From assembly GCA_023807065.1 (NCBI GenBank), contig JAJJLU010000368.1, positions 1 to 64,000 of the forward strand: a stretch of 64,000 nucleotides of DNA, read 5' to 3'. The notes below the pieces were generated by a model that did not search any database, had not been told where the DNA came from, and saw nothing but the letters and a program-made list of their open reading frames with translations. Below, piece by piece: positions 39,989 to 49,497 of this stretch. Both the position numbers and the translations under genes were made by a program. Each line of letters begins with the position of its first letter. The stretch's first letter is position 1. The stretch is from Isotricha intestinalis (taxonomy: Eukaryota; Ciliophora; Litostomatea; Vestibuliferida; Isotrichidae).

Positions 39989-41919
39989 ATGGTTTCTACT
40001 TCCAAAAATTTTGAAAATGGTATCTAAATATTTTAACTTATATAGAATTTATAAAAAAAAAATTTGAGCCTTCAACAAGAGTTTTTTTTTCAAGTGATAA
40101 TCATCTAAATTTAAATTATATCATACCAAAATCAAAACAAAGAAAAAATTATCAATATGATTCTTCAAAAGTTTTAGGTAATTCGAAAAATACTGTTCGT
40201 ACTCCTCATAAAGAATATAATTATAATTATAATAATATAAATATTAATGTCAATAATTTAATTATTAATAATGGAACCATTGGTAGAAATTATTATAGTC
40301 CAATTGATTTTAAAACTAATAATAATAGAATTTTTTCTAAAATTGGTAACGATGTAATAGGTAAAGGAAAAAAAAATGTTATTAAAAAACAAAATAAAAT
40401 TGGATTAAATGAAAATAATATTCAAAATGTGATCGAAGATTTAATGGAAAAAACAAAAGAAAAATTTAATCCAATTGATAATTATAGAGTAGTAAATAAA
40501 AATTATAATATAGGAAATATGAAATTAAATGTAAATAATAATCAAATTAATAATGTTTTAAATCCAAATAATGAAAATACTAATAATGTTGAAGCTAATG
40601 AATCAGTTATTTTTTTTAATAGTTTAATTTGGGAAGTTTGTTTTGAAATTGAAATTTTTCATGATAATAAAACTAGTTTAAATAATAGTATCAAAAAATT
40701 CATAACTTTATTACAAGAACATCTTGAAAATAAAGACTTTCCTTTAGAAATTTTTTCAAATCAATCATTAAATACAGCTTATATAAAATTAATAAAAATA
40801 TCATTTATATGTTTAATATATCTCAAATTTATTTTGACTGATTTTAATTATGATTTAAATTTAAAATCAAATATTAAAACAATATCAAATAGTTTAAATA
40901 ATTATTTAAGACAAATAATTTCTAATTTTTTATTAACGAAAGGAACAAAAGATATATCTATAAACAATTGTAATATGTTAACTTCAGATTTTTTAAATAA
41001 ATATAATAGAATATTATCGTTACAAAAAAGTACTAATATACCAATGACAAATCCAACAAATTTTGGGAATTGTATTCATAAAAATACTGAAATAATAATA
41101 AATCATATTCGTCAAATGTCTAATAATTTTTTTAAATTAGGTTATTTTAAACCAATTCATTCAATTTGTTTTGAATTCATAAGATTAATTGATAATTATA
41201 CTCCATTTAAATTAGCTAATTTAATAATAAACAATGTATTATTTGATCAAATAATAATAAATCCTAAAAAACAAAACCAAAATAAAAACGTAATTTTTAA
41301 TCAAAATAATATTTTAAGTCTATTTGGCTTTAATGCTAATATTCCAACACCATTTCTTCCTTCAATTAATAATAATGAATATACTTTAGTTTTAGATTTA
41401 GATGAAACTTTAGTACATTTTTTTTATTGTCCAAGTGGAGGAAATTTTTTAATAAGACCTTATTGTATTGAATTTTTAAGAGATATGAGTGAAATATTTG
41501 AAATTATAATTTTTACTGCAGCAATGCAAGATTATGCAGATGGTATTTTAAATAAATTAGATCCTGATAAAAAATATATTAAACATAGATTATATAGGCA
41601 ACATACTTCAATAACTGGAATGTCTTTTGTTAAAGATTTAAGTAAATTAGGAAGAGATTTAAATAGAGTTATTATTATTGATAATTTAGTTGATAATTTT
41701 AAATTACAACCTAATAATGGTTTAGGAATTAAAACTTGGTTGGATGAAATGAATGATTGTCAATTAAATGATATTGGACTTTTTTTAAAAAATTTAATTG
41801 AAAAAAAACCTTATGATGTGAGAACTATTATATCTAAAGTTAAAGATGAAGTGAGTAAAAGAGAAAAAAAAAATAATTTAAATCCTTATAGAAATCTTTC
41901 TATTGATAAATATATATGA
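39989..41919 (+). CDS. NLI/FCP1-like (HAD-family) protein phosphatase, two exons
   Basis: 634 residues after splicing a 26-bp intron at 40020-40045. Exon 1 (MVSTSKNFEN) joins in frame to EFIKKKFEPSTR and on through an Asn-rich region. A start at the GTG at 40429 would lose 137 residues. The middle (about 190-430) is helical. The C-terminal catalytic domain (about 455-615) has the HAD signature DLDETLVH near 460, the IIFTAAMQDYAD strand, and a late acidic motif, IIIDNLVDNF. By family knowledge SCP/FCP1-type enzymes remove phosphate from Ser/Thr, for example on the RNA polymerase II tail. The long N-terminal extension is unlike small CTD phosphatases. The stop is TGA. Confidence 0.85.
40020..40045 (+). 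other. 26-bp spliceosomal intron
   Basis: It begins GTATCT, contains TTTTAAC 10-16 bases from the end as a branchpoint-like element, and ends TATATAG. Splicing in phase 1 (AAT G|AA TTT) links the ATG at 39989 to the long phosphatase frame. Without splicing, the frame upstream of 40429 has no ATG and meets a TGA. Confidence 0.87.
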
Positions 41920-42054
41920 AATGTTTTTAATTTTAAGTTTAAATAATTTAATAATGCTATTAATAGTTAATATTAAAATCTATTTTTAGTATTTATTAAA
42001 AATACTTTTTTTTTATCTATTTTTACAGGACAAATTTTTCATAATATGATCTTT

Positions 42055-44370
42055 TTATTTCTCTTTTAAAGAAAAAAATTTTTTTATTTTTGCATTATTT
42101 TCTTTTTTTATCTGCAAATATACTTTGAGTATTTTTCTATATGGTAATTCAAAAACTATATAAACTGCAAGACAAAAAGCAAAAATTATTAACCCTGAAA
42201 TTAAAGCATAAAAAAAAAAACTAAAATAACTAAATTTTATCCTTGTTTCAGATTGATATAAAATAAAAATTATAATTGGAATACACAGATAAGAAAAAGA
42301 ATAATATAATCTATTAAATATTATCCAAGTTTTATTTGATAAAAAAATAAACAATTTATTATCTCCTTTTAAATAAGATAAAAATAAAACTATATGAAAG
42401 AAAAATATAAAAACTTCAATATCAAAAATTGAAAAAATCTTAAAAACATAATCAGCATACTGAAAATATATTATAAAACTAAAACTAAATCCAAAAATAA
42501 TATCAATTATAATCATAATAATGTAAGAAAAATTACTCATAACATAATAAGAAGACAAACAAATTCTTTTAAAATATATAGGTAACATTAAATACTTTTT
42601 TCCTTGATGTAAAGCATCTTTATATTTTATTTCTTTTTGTATTGTATAATTAACTAATCCAAAAAATAATCCAATTAAATAAAAATTAAATCCAAAAATT
42701 TGATTATTTGAGTAAAATCCATATAAAGTATCTTCAAAAAAGGAACTAAATTCAGATGAATAATGATGGGTTATTAAATAAAAAATTTTAATTAAACAAA
42801 TAAAAAAAATCACAAAAACAATAAAATAATCTATTGATAATTTATTTTTATAACCTATGAAAACAATAAACGAGCCTAAAATAGTAAAATTAATTTCACT
42901 TATTGTTAACCAAAAAACATTCATAAAATCATTTTGAGGTTTTAATTTAAATAAATTTATTATATCTTGTAATAAGAAAAAATGTGAGAATATTTCATAA
43001 CATTCAATTTTATCAAGAATATTTTTAATCAAAACTAATAAAAGAGGACCAAAATTAGTTAAAGAATATATAAAATATTGTAAAGTATATTTAAAATAAA
43101 AACAAATAAGAATAAAAATAAAAGGCTTATATAAATGAATAAATAAAAAATTAAAATAATCACTTAATTTAATTTTTGAAGGATCTTTTTCATTTAATAA
43201 ATTCCTTTGAAATATTTTAGTTTTATATAATTTTTGAACACTTTTTTGGATGTTTAAAATTTCTAAACTCGGATTTTCATCATCACTGCTTTCAATATCA
43301 CTTAAATTTTCACTTTCATAAGCCAATTTATCATCAAAATAACATAATAATTTAAAACTTAAATTAAAACCTGAACTTGATAAAAAAATTTTAGGAATAT
43401 GTCTGAGACAAAAAATAATTAAAATACCTAAATAATTTTCTTTTAAAAACTCAAAAATATTAATTCCAGGTCTTATTACAGGAAAATGTAATAATATTAT
43501 AAAAATATTTCCAAAAATAAAAAAAATCATTGAAAAACCTCTTATTCCTTTTATATAATTAATTCCTGTATCATTATATAAAGAATTATTATTTATTTGT
43601 AAATTCATTATATTTTCTGTGTTTTGTTGAAAAGAAAAACAAGACTCAATTTGAAATAAATCTTTTTTATTTACTGGAGATAAAAATGAATTTGATTCTT
43701 CTCTATTTATTAAATTTTCTGATAAAATTGATTTTGATTTAGAATTTAATATTATTGATTCTGCTGAATTCGTTACTGTCCATCGAAAAAAAAAAATTGA
43801 AAGTTTTGGAAAAACAAAAAAACTTAATTGGATTATCATTATTATTAATGGGATTGAATATAACAATAATATAAGTATTTTTTCACGATTTATTTTATAT
43901 TTATCTTTTTCTTTTTGAAGATTATAAACTTCTAAATTTGAATTATTTTTTATAAAAAAATCACCTAATATTTCATTTATTTTTAAAAATATTTTTTTAT
44001 ATTCTTCGTCTTCACAAATATTTAATAAGCATAATCCAAAGAATACTTTTTGATTTTCATGAAAAATAGATTCATAATTTTGAAAAATAAAATAAGTATA
44101 TTCAGGGGAATTATCATGAATTTTCATTTGACAATTTATAAAAGAACCAACATCATTTTTCATCTTAGAAGAATAGTCAATTAAAGCATCAAAGTGATGA
44201 TAAGATTCTGTATCATTAAAATAATACTTTCTAATATTATTTGAACAATTATCATCACTTATTGCTTCTTTAATTAATATTTTTAATGTATCAGTTAAAT
44301 TTTGATTACTTACTTCTATAAAATAAAAAGATTTAAAAAGAAATACATATATTAATATATTTCTATTCAT
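42055..44370 (-). CDS. NRF-6-like acyltransferase-3 membrane protein, possible active-site change
   Basis: 771 residues. A signal peptide (1 to about 20) precedes an extracytoplasmic cysteine-containing domain (about 25-150: FDALIDYSSKMKNDVGSFINC, then VFFGLCLLNICEDEE) like the NRF domain. A first membrane helix lies near 165-190. About ten more hydrophobic helices start near 270 with INYIKGIRGFSMIFFIFGNIF, the opening of the acyltransferase-3 domain. Family members in animals (NRF-6, nose resistant to fluoxetine) transfer acyl groups to lipids or sugars across membranes. The usual motif ends G-H, but here it is G-N, so the conserved His is absent and activity is doubtful. Convergent with the phosphatase gene. 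Confidence 0.75.
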   Translation of the reverse strand: MNRNILIYVFLFKSFYFIEVSNQNLTDTLKILIKEAISDDNCSNNIRKYYFNDTESYHHFDALIDYSSKMKNDVGSFINCQMKIHDNSPEYTYFIFQNYESIFHENQKVFFGLCLLNICEDEEYKKIFLKINEILGDFFIKNNSNLEVYNLQKEKDKYKINREKILILLLYSIPLIIMIIQLSFFVFPKLSIFFFRWTVTNSAESIILNSKSKSILSENLINREESNSFLSPVNKKDLFQIESCFSFQQNTENIMNLQINNNSLYNDTGINYIKGIRGFSMIFFIFGNIFIILLHFPVIRPGINIFEFLKENYLGILIIFCLRHIPKIFLSSSGFNLSFKLLCYFDDKLAYESENLSDIESSDDENPSLEILNIQKSVQKLYKTKIFQRNLLNEKDPSKIKLSDYFNFLFIHLYKPFIFILICFYFKYTLQYFIYSLTNFGPLLLVLIKNILDKIECYEIFSHFFLLQDIINLFKLKPQNDFMNVFWLTISEINFTILGSFIVFIGYKNKLSIDYFIVFVIFFICLIKIFYLITHHYSSEFSSFFEDTLYGFYSNNQIFGFNFYLIGLFFGLVNYTIQKEIKYKDALHQGKKYLMLPIYFKRICLSSYYVMSNFSYIIMIIIDIIFGFSFSFIIYFQYADYVFKIFSIFDIEVFIFFFHIVLFLSYLKGDNKLFIFLSNKTWIIFNRLYYSFSYLCIPIIIFILYQSETRIKFSYFSFFFYALISGLIIFAFCLAVYIVFELPYRKILKVYLQIKKENNAKIKKFFSLKEK

Positions 44371-44571
44371 TTTTTAAAAATAATCATATAAATTAAATAA
44401 TAAATTAAATAAAATATAAAAATAATATCAAATCTTTGAAAAAGAAAAAACCCAATAAAAATTCCATAAAAACCTTTTTAATAAAAATCAAAATTATAAA
44501 AAATTCTTATTAAAATAAACAACAAAAAAAAGTAAACAATAAAAGAAAAAAAAATCAAAAACTAAAAAAAA

Positions 44572-45489
44572 TCACTCATAAATTTTTTTCATAACAGAAA
44601 TCATATCATCAAAAAAGGGATGTTTAAGAGCTTCTTCGGCACTAATTCTTTTCTCAGGTTCTAACTGAATACACTTAAGTAATAAATCAATACCTTCAGC
44701 ATCTAAATTTTGTACGAAATTTTTAATATTTTCTTCAGAATTAACTTCAAAAACATTTTCATTTACACCCCATTGAGGTAAATCTCTTAAGCTACTGGCA
44801 TAATTATCAGTAGGAGTTCCTCTAATTTTAAATATTTTCTTAAGTTGATCACTTTCACTTTTTCCCATAAAAAGAGGTTTTCCTGTTACCATTTCAGCAA
44901 ATATACATCCAATACTCCATATATCTACAGTAGTTCCATATGTTTTATTTCCTAATAATACATCTGGAGGTCTATACCATAATGTAACTACTTCATGAGT
45001 ATAATTTTTCACTGGTATTCCATATCCACGTGCTAATCCAAAATCTGCTATTTTTATTATTCCTTCTTTTGATACTAATAAATTTTGTGGCTTTAAATCT
45101 CTGTGAAGAACTTTATGTTTATGAATATATTCAATTCCTTTTAGAAGTTGATATAAATATGATTTTACTGTTTTTATTTCTAACCCATTTCCATTCGATG
45201 CATCTATTACTTTTTTTAAATCTTGTTCTACATATTCAAATACTAAAGTTAACTTTTTTGGAGTGTGAAGTACATCATATAATTTAACTATATTTTTGTG
45301 GTTTAATTCTTTTAATAAAGATATTTCTCTTATTGCAGTTGAAGGTATTCCTTCTTCTTCAGCTTGGAGACGTATTTTTTTTAAAGCATATATTTCTTGA
45401 CCTTTTTGATCCTTTGCTCTATATACTACTCCATATGTTCCTTCTCCTACTTTTGACGTTTTTGTGTATTTGTTTGCATTTGATTTCAT
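44572..45489 (-). CDS. PSTAIRE cyclin-dependent kinase, CDK1/CDK5-like
   Basis: 305 residues, the normal length of a minimal CDK. Visible: GEGTYGVVY loop with the Thr-Tyr pair that Wee1-type kinases phosphorylate, IPSTAIREISLL cyclin-binding helix, HRDLKPQN, DFGLAR, and an activation loop reading YTHEVVTLWYRPPDVLLG. The PSTAIRE helix and THEVVTLWYR are CDK1/CDK2-like, whereas RPPDVL (instead of RSPEVL) is typical of CDK5/PCTAIRE kinases. Activation should need a cyclin and T-loop phosphorylation at the Thr of YTHE. A cell-cycle role is most likely. Composition is less AT-extreme than its neighbours, as usual for a conserved gene. The stop is TGA. Confidence 0.92.
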   Translation of the reverse strand: MKSNANKYTKTSKVGEGTYGVVYRAKDQKGQEIYALKKIRLQAEEEGIPSTAIREISLLKELNHKNIVKLYDVLHTPKKLTLVFEYVEQDLKKVIDASNGNGLEIKTVKSYLYQLLKGIEYIHKHKVLHRDLKPQNLLVSKEGIIKIADFGLARGYGIPVKNYTHEVVTLWYRPPDVLLGNKTYGTTVDIWSIGCIFAEMVTGKPLFMGKSESDQLKKIFKIRGTPTDNYASSLRDLPQWGVNENVFEVNSEENIKNFVQNLDAEGIDLLLKCIQLEPEKRISAEEALKHPFFDDMISVMKKIYE

Positions 45490-45758
45490 TTTTTATTTTT
45501 GTATATATATTTTTTTTTTTTGGTTATTTTAATTTTTTTTTTCAAATTTTTTGATAGGTTTTTATATTTTTATTTAATTATTTAATTAATATCATAATTT
45601 GGGGAATTAATTTATATAAGATAAAATATTATTTGTATTTATTTATGAATATATAATTATCCTTTAATTATTTATTTAATTGATTATTTTTTATTTTTAA
45701 AACCAAAACTGAAAATATAAATTGATTAAAATAAAAAATATAGAAATAAAATAATCAA

Positions 45759-46337
45759 ATGGAAGAAAACACTTTAGACTTCATAAAAACTAAAATGATA
45801 AATCAAATGAGATATAACAAGCAAATTTATAGTTTGAATGAAATATTGAGTATTGTATACACTCAAGATTTCTCAGGAACAAAGAAAGTTTCAATATCTG
45901 GTTTAGACCCTTTCCTTTCAGAATTTGGAATTTTTCTTTCATCTCATGAAGTATCAACATTATTAAAATATATTAAAAAGGATCCGACTTCAATTTCAGT
46001 TCAAAAATTTAGTGAAATATTCAAAATTGACCCTCCTCCTCAATTAATGAATAAATGTTCTGAAGTTTTTAGAAATATATGTCCTCAAGGAAATTTACCT
46101 ATTGAAGAACTTTGGAAAAAAGTTAATTTAAAAAAATTACCTTTAGTTGCAATTTTTGGAAGAAAACCTGATTATGCTAAAAAAAAATTAGAAGATGGAA
46201 TTAATTTCGCTGCTGTTGGTGGAAATTCAATTAATGAAAAAGAATTCTGTGAATTACATAAAGATATGTATGCTTTACTTCCTCCTGATAATCAAAAGTA
46301 TTTTATTACTTTAATTCCTGAAATGTGGAGTTCATAA
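45759..46337 (+). CDS. Degenerate EF-hand-like protein of 192 residues
   Basis: Conserved-looking, with no low complexity. Helix-loop-helix patterns suggest two EF-hand-like pairs (LNEILSIVYTQDFSGTKKVS, then GLDPFLSEFGIFLSSHEVST and ISVQKFSEIFKIDPPP), but none of the loops keeps the full set of acidic calcium ligands. Small calcium-independent EF-hand proteins of this size occur as axonemal or microtubule inner proteins; that location is a guess. It is divergent from the CDK (269 bp) and convergent with CCDC146 (188 bp). Confidence 0.65.
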   Translation: MEENTLDFIKTKMINQMRYNKQIYSLNEILSIVYTQDFSGTKKVSISGLDPFLSEFGIFLSSHEVSTLLKYIKKDPTSISVQKFSEIFKIDPPPQLMNKCSEVFRNICPQGNLPIEELWKKVNLKKLPLVAIFGRKPDYAKKKLEDGINFAAVGGNSINEKEFCELHKDMYALLPPDNQKYFITLIPEMWSS

Positions 46338-46525
46338 ATTAGATAATATTTAAAATGGTATTTTTTTAATAAAAATAAAATTTAAAGAATATGAAAACAA
46401 TATAATAATCTTTTAAGATTAGAAAATATTTTTAATTCATTTAAAAAAAATAAAAAATATTAAAAAGTTTAAAAAATAATAATAGAATTAAACTTCCTCT
46501 TTGAAAATATAAAAAAATAAATTTT

Positions 46526-49330
46526 TTATAACTGAACAACTCTATCTTTTTCTTTACTTTCTTCAGGTTTTTTTAATTTCTCTTGCATTTTTCTTAAATG
46601 TCTCATATTATTAGGCTCTTCATAAGGATTGAAAGGAGCATATTTTCCATAAACACATGAAGGTAAACCAGTTTTAGGATCAATATATTCTTCCACTCTT
46701 TTTTCAGGACCTTTTCTTAAAGGAATTTGACCAACAATAATATTTTCTTTATCTCTAACTTCTTGTGCTCTATTATTTAAGTATTGTTTTCTTGAAGCTT
46801 GAACTGTTTTCATTGACTTATATGCTACTATCCATTCCTTCGGTGGTGGTAAACCACTTTTAAATCTTTTTTCTAATTCATTATAATGATCTTCTTTTTC
46901 TTTTTTTGTACTTTCTAATTTTGTTAATATTGCTTGAAACATTGATAATTCTGATGTTGATGCTATATTCTTCCTTGTGATATCATTTAATTTTATTTCA
47001 TATTCATTTATCTCTTTACTTATCTTTAAATTCTTTCCACGATCTTCTAAAGCTTTTTTTCTTAATTTTTCTGCTATTTCATTTATTTCATCGTTTATTA
47101 ATTCTTTTTCTAATAATTTCTCCTTTTTTTCATTTAACATTTCTGTTAATTGATCATATTTCATTTTTAAATAATTTGTGTCTAAATCTTCTCCTGGTAA
47201 TTCATTTTTTAAATTATTTTCTGGGTTTTCTACATATTTAATTAATTTTTCTAATGTTTGATTTAATATTTTTAATTCTGTATCAAGTTCTTTTATTTTA
47301 TTTGATAATTCTGGAATTTGAGGAATTTTTTTTCTATTTACTTCAATAAATCTTTCTATTTCTTTAACTTCAACAGCACTTCTTTTAACAACTGCTTCTT
47401 TTTCTAAAATTTTTTTATATAATTCACTTATTCTTTTTTCAATATGATGTATTTTTTCATAAAATATACACAATTCATCATTTCTATCAATTAACTGAAT
47501 ACCTGTATAATTTCTACTTTCACAAGCTAATTCATAATCAACTCTAAAACCTACCATTTCATTTTCAATTGAATTTATTATTGAATGTAATTTTTCATTT
47601 TCATTTGTTAATTTAGTAATTTCTTCTTTATATTTTAAATTTTTTAATCCAAAAGAATTTATTTCTTGTTTTAAAGAATTATGTTTTGCATTCATTTTGT
47701 TTAAATCTTTATCTTTTTCAATAATTTTATTATATATTTCACTTAATTCACTATCTAAAATATCCATTTCTGTTGTTAATATTTTCATTTTTTCTTTTAA
47801 TTCAGCTCTATTTTGATTTGAATTTTGTATTTTAACAACATTTTTATTTCTTTCTCCTAAAACAGTTTTATATAAAACATTATATTTTTGATACATATGT
47901 CTTAATTCTTCATATTTTTTAGTCATATCTAAAAATATTAATTCTTTAATTTGAATTTCTTCATTAATTAATTGAGTTTGTTCATCTAATCTTTCTTTAG
48001 TTCTCATTATACTATCTTTTTTAGCCTTTATTTCTTCTATTCTTTCTCTTGCTTGATCAGTTCTTTTTAAAATATTTTTTTCAACTGCTTTTAAATCATT
48101 AAAATTTTTATCTAATTCTTGTTTTGTTCCTTCAGAAGCTTTTTTTAATTCTTCATTTTTTTGAGTTTTTATTTCTTTTTCTTTAATTAATTCTTCTAAA
48201 TTCGCAATTTCTTTTACTAAATTATTAAAATCATTTTTTAATTTCTTTAACATAACATTATCTTTTGCTTGTTTAGTTAATTCATTTTGTAATTCATTAC
48301 TTTCACTACCATATTTACTTTCTAAATTTGTTCTTAATCTATCATTTTGAGCTTGTCTTAATTTTTGCTTTTTATTTTCATCTCTTCTTTGTTCTAATTC
48401 TTTTTGTTTTCTTTTTAAATTATCTTCTATTTCACTTTTTTTTTGAAGAGCTTCTTGAATTTGTTTTTGTAAAGTTTTATTCTCATTATCTCTTTCTCTA
48501 AATTCTTTTTCTAATGAATTTTTTTGTTCGTAAAATTTTTTGTTTTGAGAATCTAAATTATTTATATTTGATTGAATTGAATTATTTTGTGTTGATAATT
48601 TTTCTATACTTTCTTCTATATTTTTTACATTTTGTTGTTTTTTATGAATTTCATCACTTAATTTTTTTAAAGCTGTTTCATTTAAAAGATTTGTTCTTTT
48701 ATCATTTTCAATTTGACTAACTTTACTTTCAATATTTGAATTCAAATCTGAAATTTCTTTATCAATTTTTTTATTATTTAAAAGAAGTTTATTTTTCAAA
48801 TCTTCCATTTCTTTATATTTTGCTTCTTCAACTTCAATTTTATTTTTTAAAACATTAATTTCATCAATTCTTTTTTTATTCTGTGCATCAATTTCATCTA
48901 ATTCTTTTTGTAATGCTGCTTTTTGTTTTTCTTCAGTTTCTTTAATATCATTTAGTAATCTTTGAATTTCTTCTTGATTTCTTTCTAATTCATAATTAGA
49001 TTTTAAAGCTCTATTTGTTTCATATTCAGTTAATTGACTTTTAGCTTGTTCTCTCTCTTCTAATTTTTGTCCTATTTTATCATTTAACTCAGCTTGTTGT
49101 TTTGTTAATAAAGAATATTCATTTAAATTTTTTGTGTTTTCTTCTTTTAAAGCATTAAATCTTTTATCAAGTAATTTTTCATATTCCATATAATTTACTA
49201 AGCAATCTTGCATTTTTTCTAATTTTTTCTCAAATTTTAAAAAAGCATCATCATCAATTGAATGATCATCATGTAATGAAACAAGAATATTATATGCCTT
49301 TGTGCTTTTTACATCAGATTTATTTTCCAT
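46526..49330 (-). CDS. CCDC146: CCDC146/MBO2-like axonemal and centriolar coiled-coil protein
   Basis: 934 residues, coiled coil nearly throughout, close in length to animal CCDC146. Two blocks identify it by eye. At about 600-625, GIQLIDRNDELCIFYEKIHH matches the family block containing GVQLIEREEEICIFYEKI. At about 893-910, YGKYAPFNPYEEPNNMRHLR matches the C-terminal APFKPSEPxxNMRHIR. The algal orthologue MBO2 is needed for the normal ciliary waveform, and the animal protein sits at centrioles and doublet microtubules. A microtubule-bound role in the cilium is therefore expected. The C-terminal motif is intact, arguing against truncation. Confidence 0.85.
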   Translation of the reverse strand: MENKSDVKSTKAYNILVSLHDDHSIDDDAFLKFEKKLEKMQDCLVNYMEYEKLLDKRFNALKEENTKNLNEYSLLTKQQAELNDKIGQKLEEREQAKSQLTEYETNRALKSNYELERNQEEIQRLLNDIKETEEKQKAALQKELDEIDAQNKKRIDEINVLKNKIEVEEAKYKEMEDLKNKLLLNNKKIDKEISDLNSNIESKVSQIENDKRTNLLNETALKKLSDEIHKKQQNVKNIEESIEKLSTQNNSIQSNINNLDSQNKKFYEQKNSLEKEFRERDNENKTLQKQIQEALQKKSEIEDNLKRKQKELEQRRDENKKQKLRQAQNDRLRTNLESKYGSESNELQNELTKQAKDNVMLKKLKNDFNNLVKEIANLEELIKEKEIKTQKNEELKKASEGTKQELDKNFNDLKAVEKNILKRTDQARERIEEIKAKKDSIMRTKERLDEQTQLINEEIQIKELIFLDMTKKYEELRHMYQKYNVLYKTVLGERNKNVVKIQNSNQNRAELKEKMKILTTEMDILDSELSEIYNKIIEKDKDLNKMNAKHNSLKQEINSFGLKNLKYKEEITKLTNENEKLHSIINSIENEMVGFRVDYELACESRNYTGIQLIDRNDELCIFYEKIHHIEKRISELYKKILEKEAVVKRSAVEVKEIERFIEVNRKKIPQIPELSNKIKELDTELKILNQTLEKLIKYVENPENNLKNELPGEDLDTNYLKMKYDQLTEMLNEKKEKLLEKELINDEINEIAEKLRKKALEDRGKNLKISKEINEYEIKLNDITRKNIASTSELSMFQAILTKLESTKKEKEDHYNELEKRFKSGLPPPKEWIVAYKSMKTVQASRKQYLNNRAQEVRDKENIIVGQIPLRKGPEKRVEEYIDPKTGLPSCVYGKYAPFNPYEEPNNMRHLRKMQEKLKKPEESKEKDRVVQL

Positions 49331-49497
49331 TTTTTTTGCAACTGGTAATTATTAATATTATTTTTTGGGTTTTTTATAATTTTTTGATTTATTTTTTTTT
49401 ATTAAATTAACTTAATTATATTATATTTATATTAAAGTAATTTATTATTTTTATATAGTATTTAAAAGTTATTAAATTATATAAAGGGAAAAAGGGT

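Noticed and set aside
40429..41919. Start of the FCP1-like gene at the GTG at 40429
   Set aside because: The frame continues upstream without stops to a 26-bp GT-AG intron and an ATG at 39989, adding 137 residues; GTG starts are not expected in a nuclear gene.
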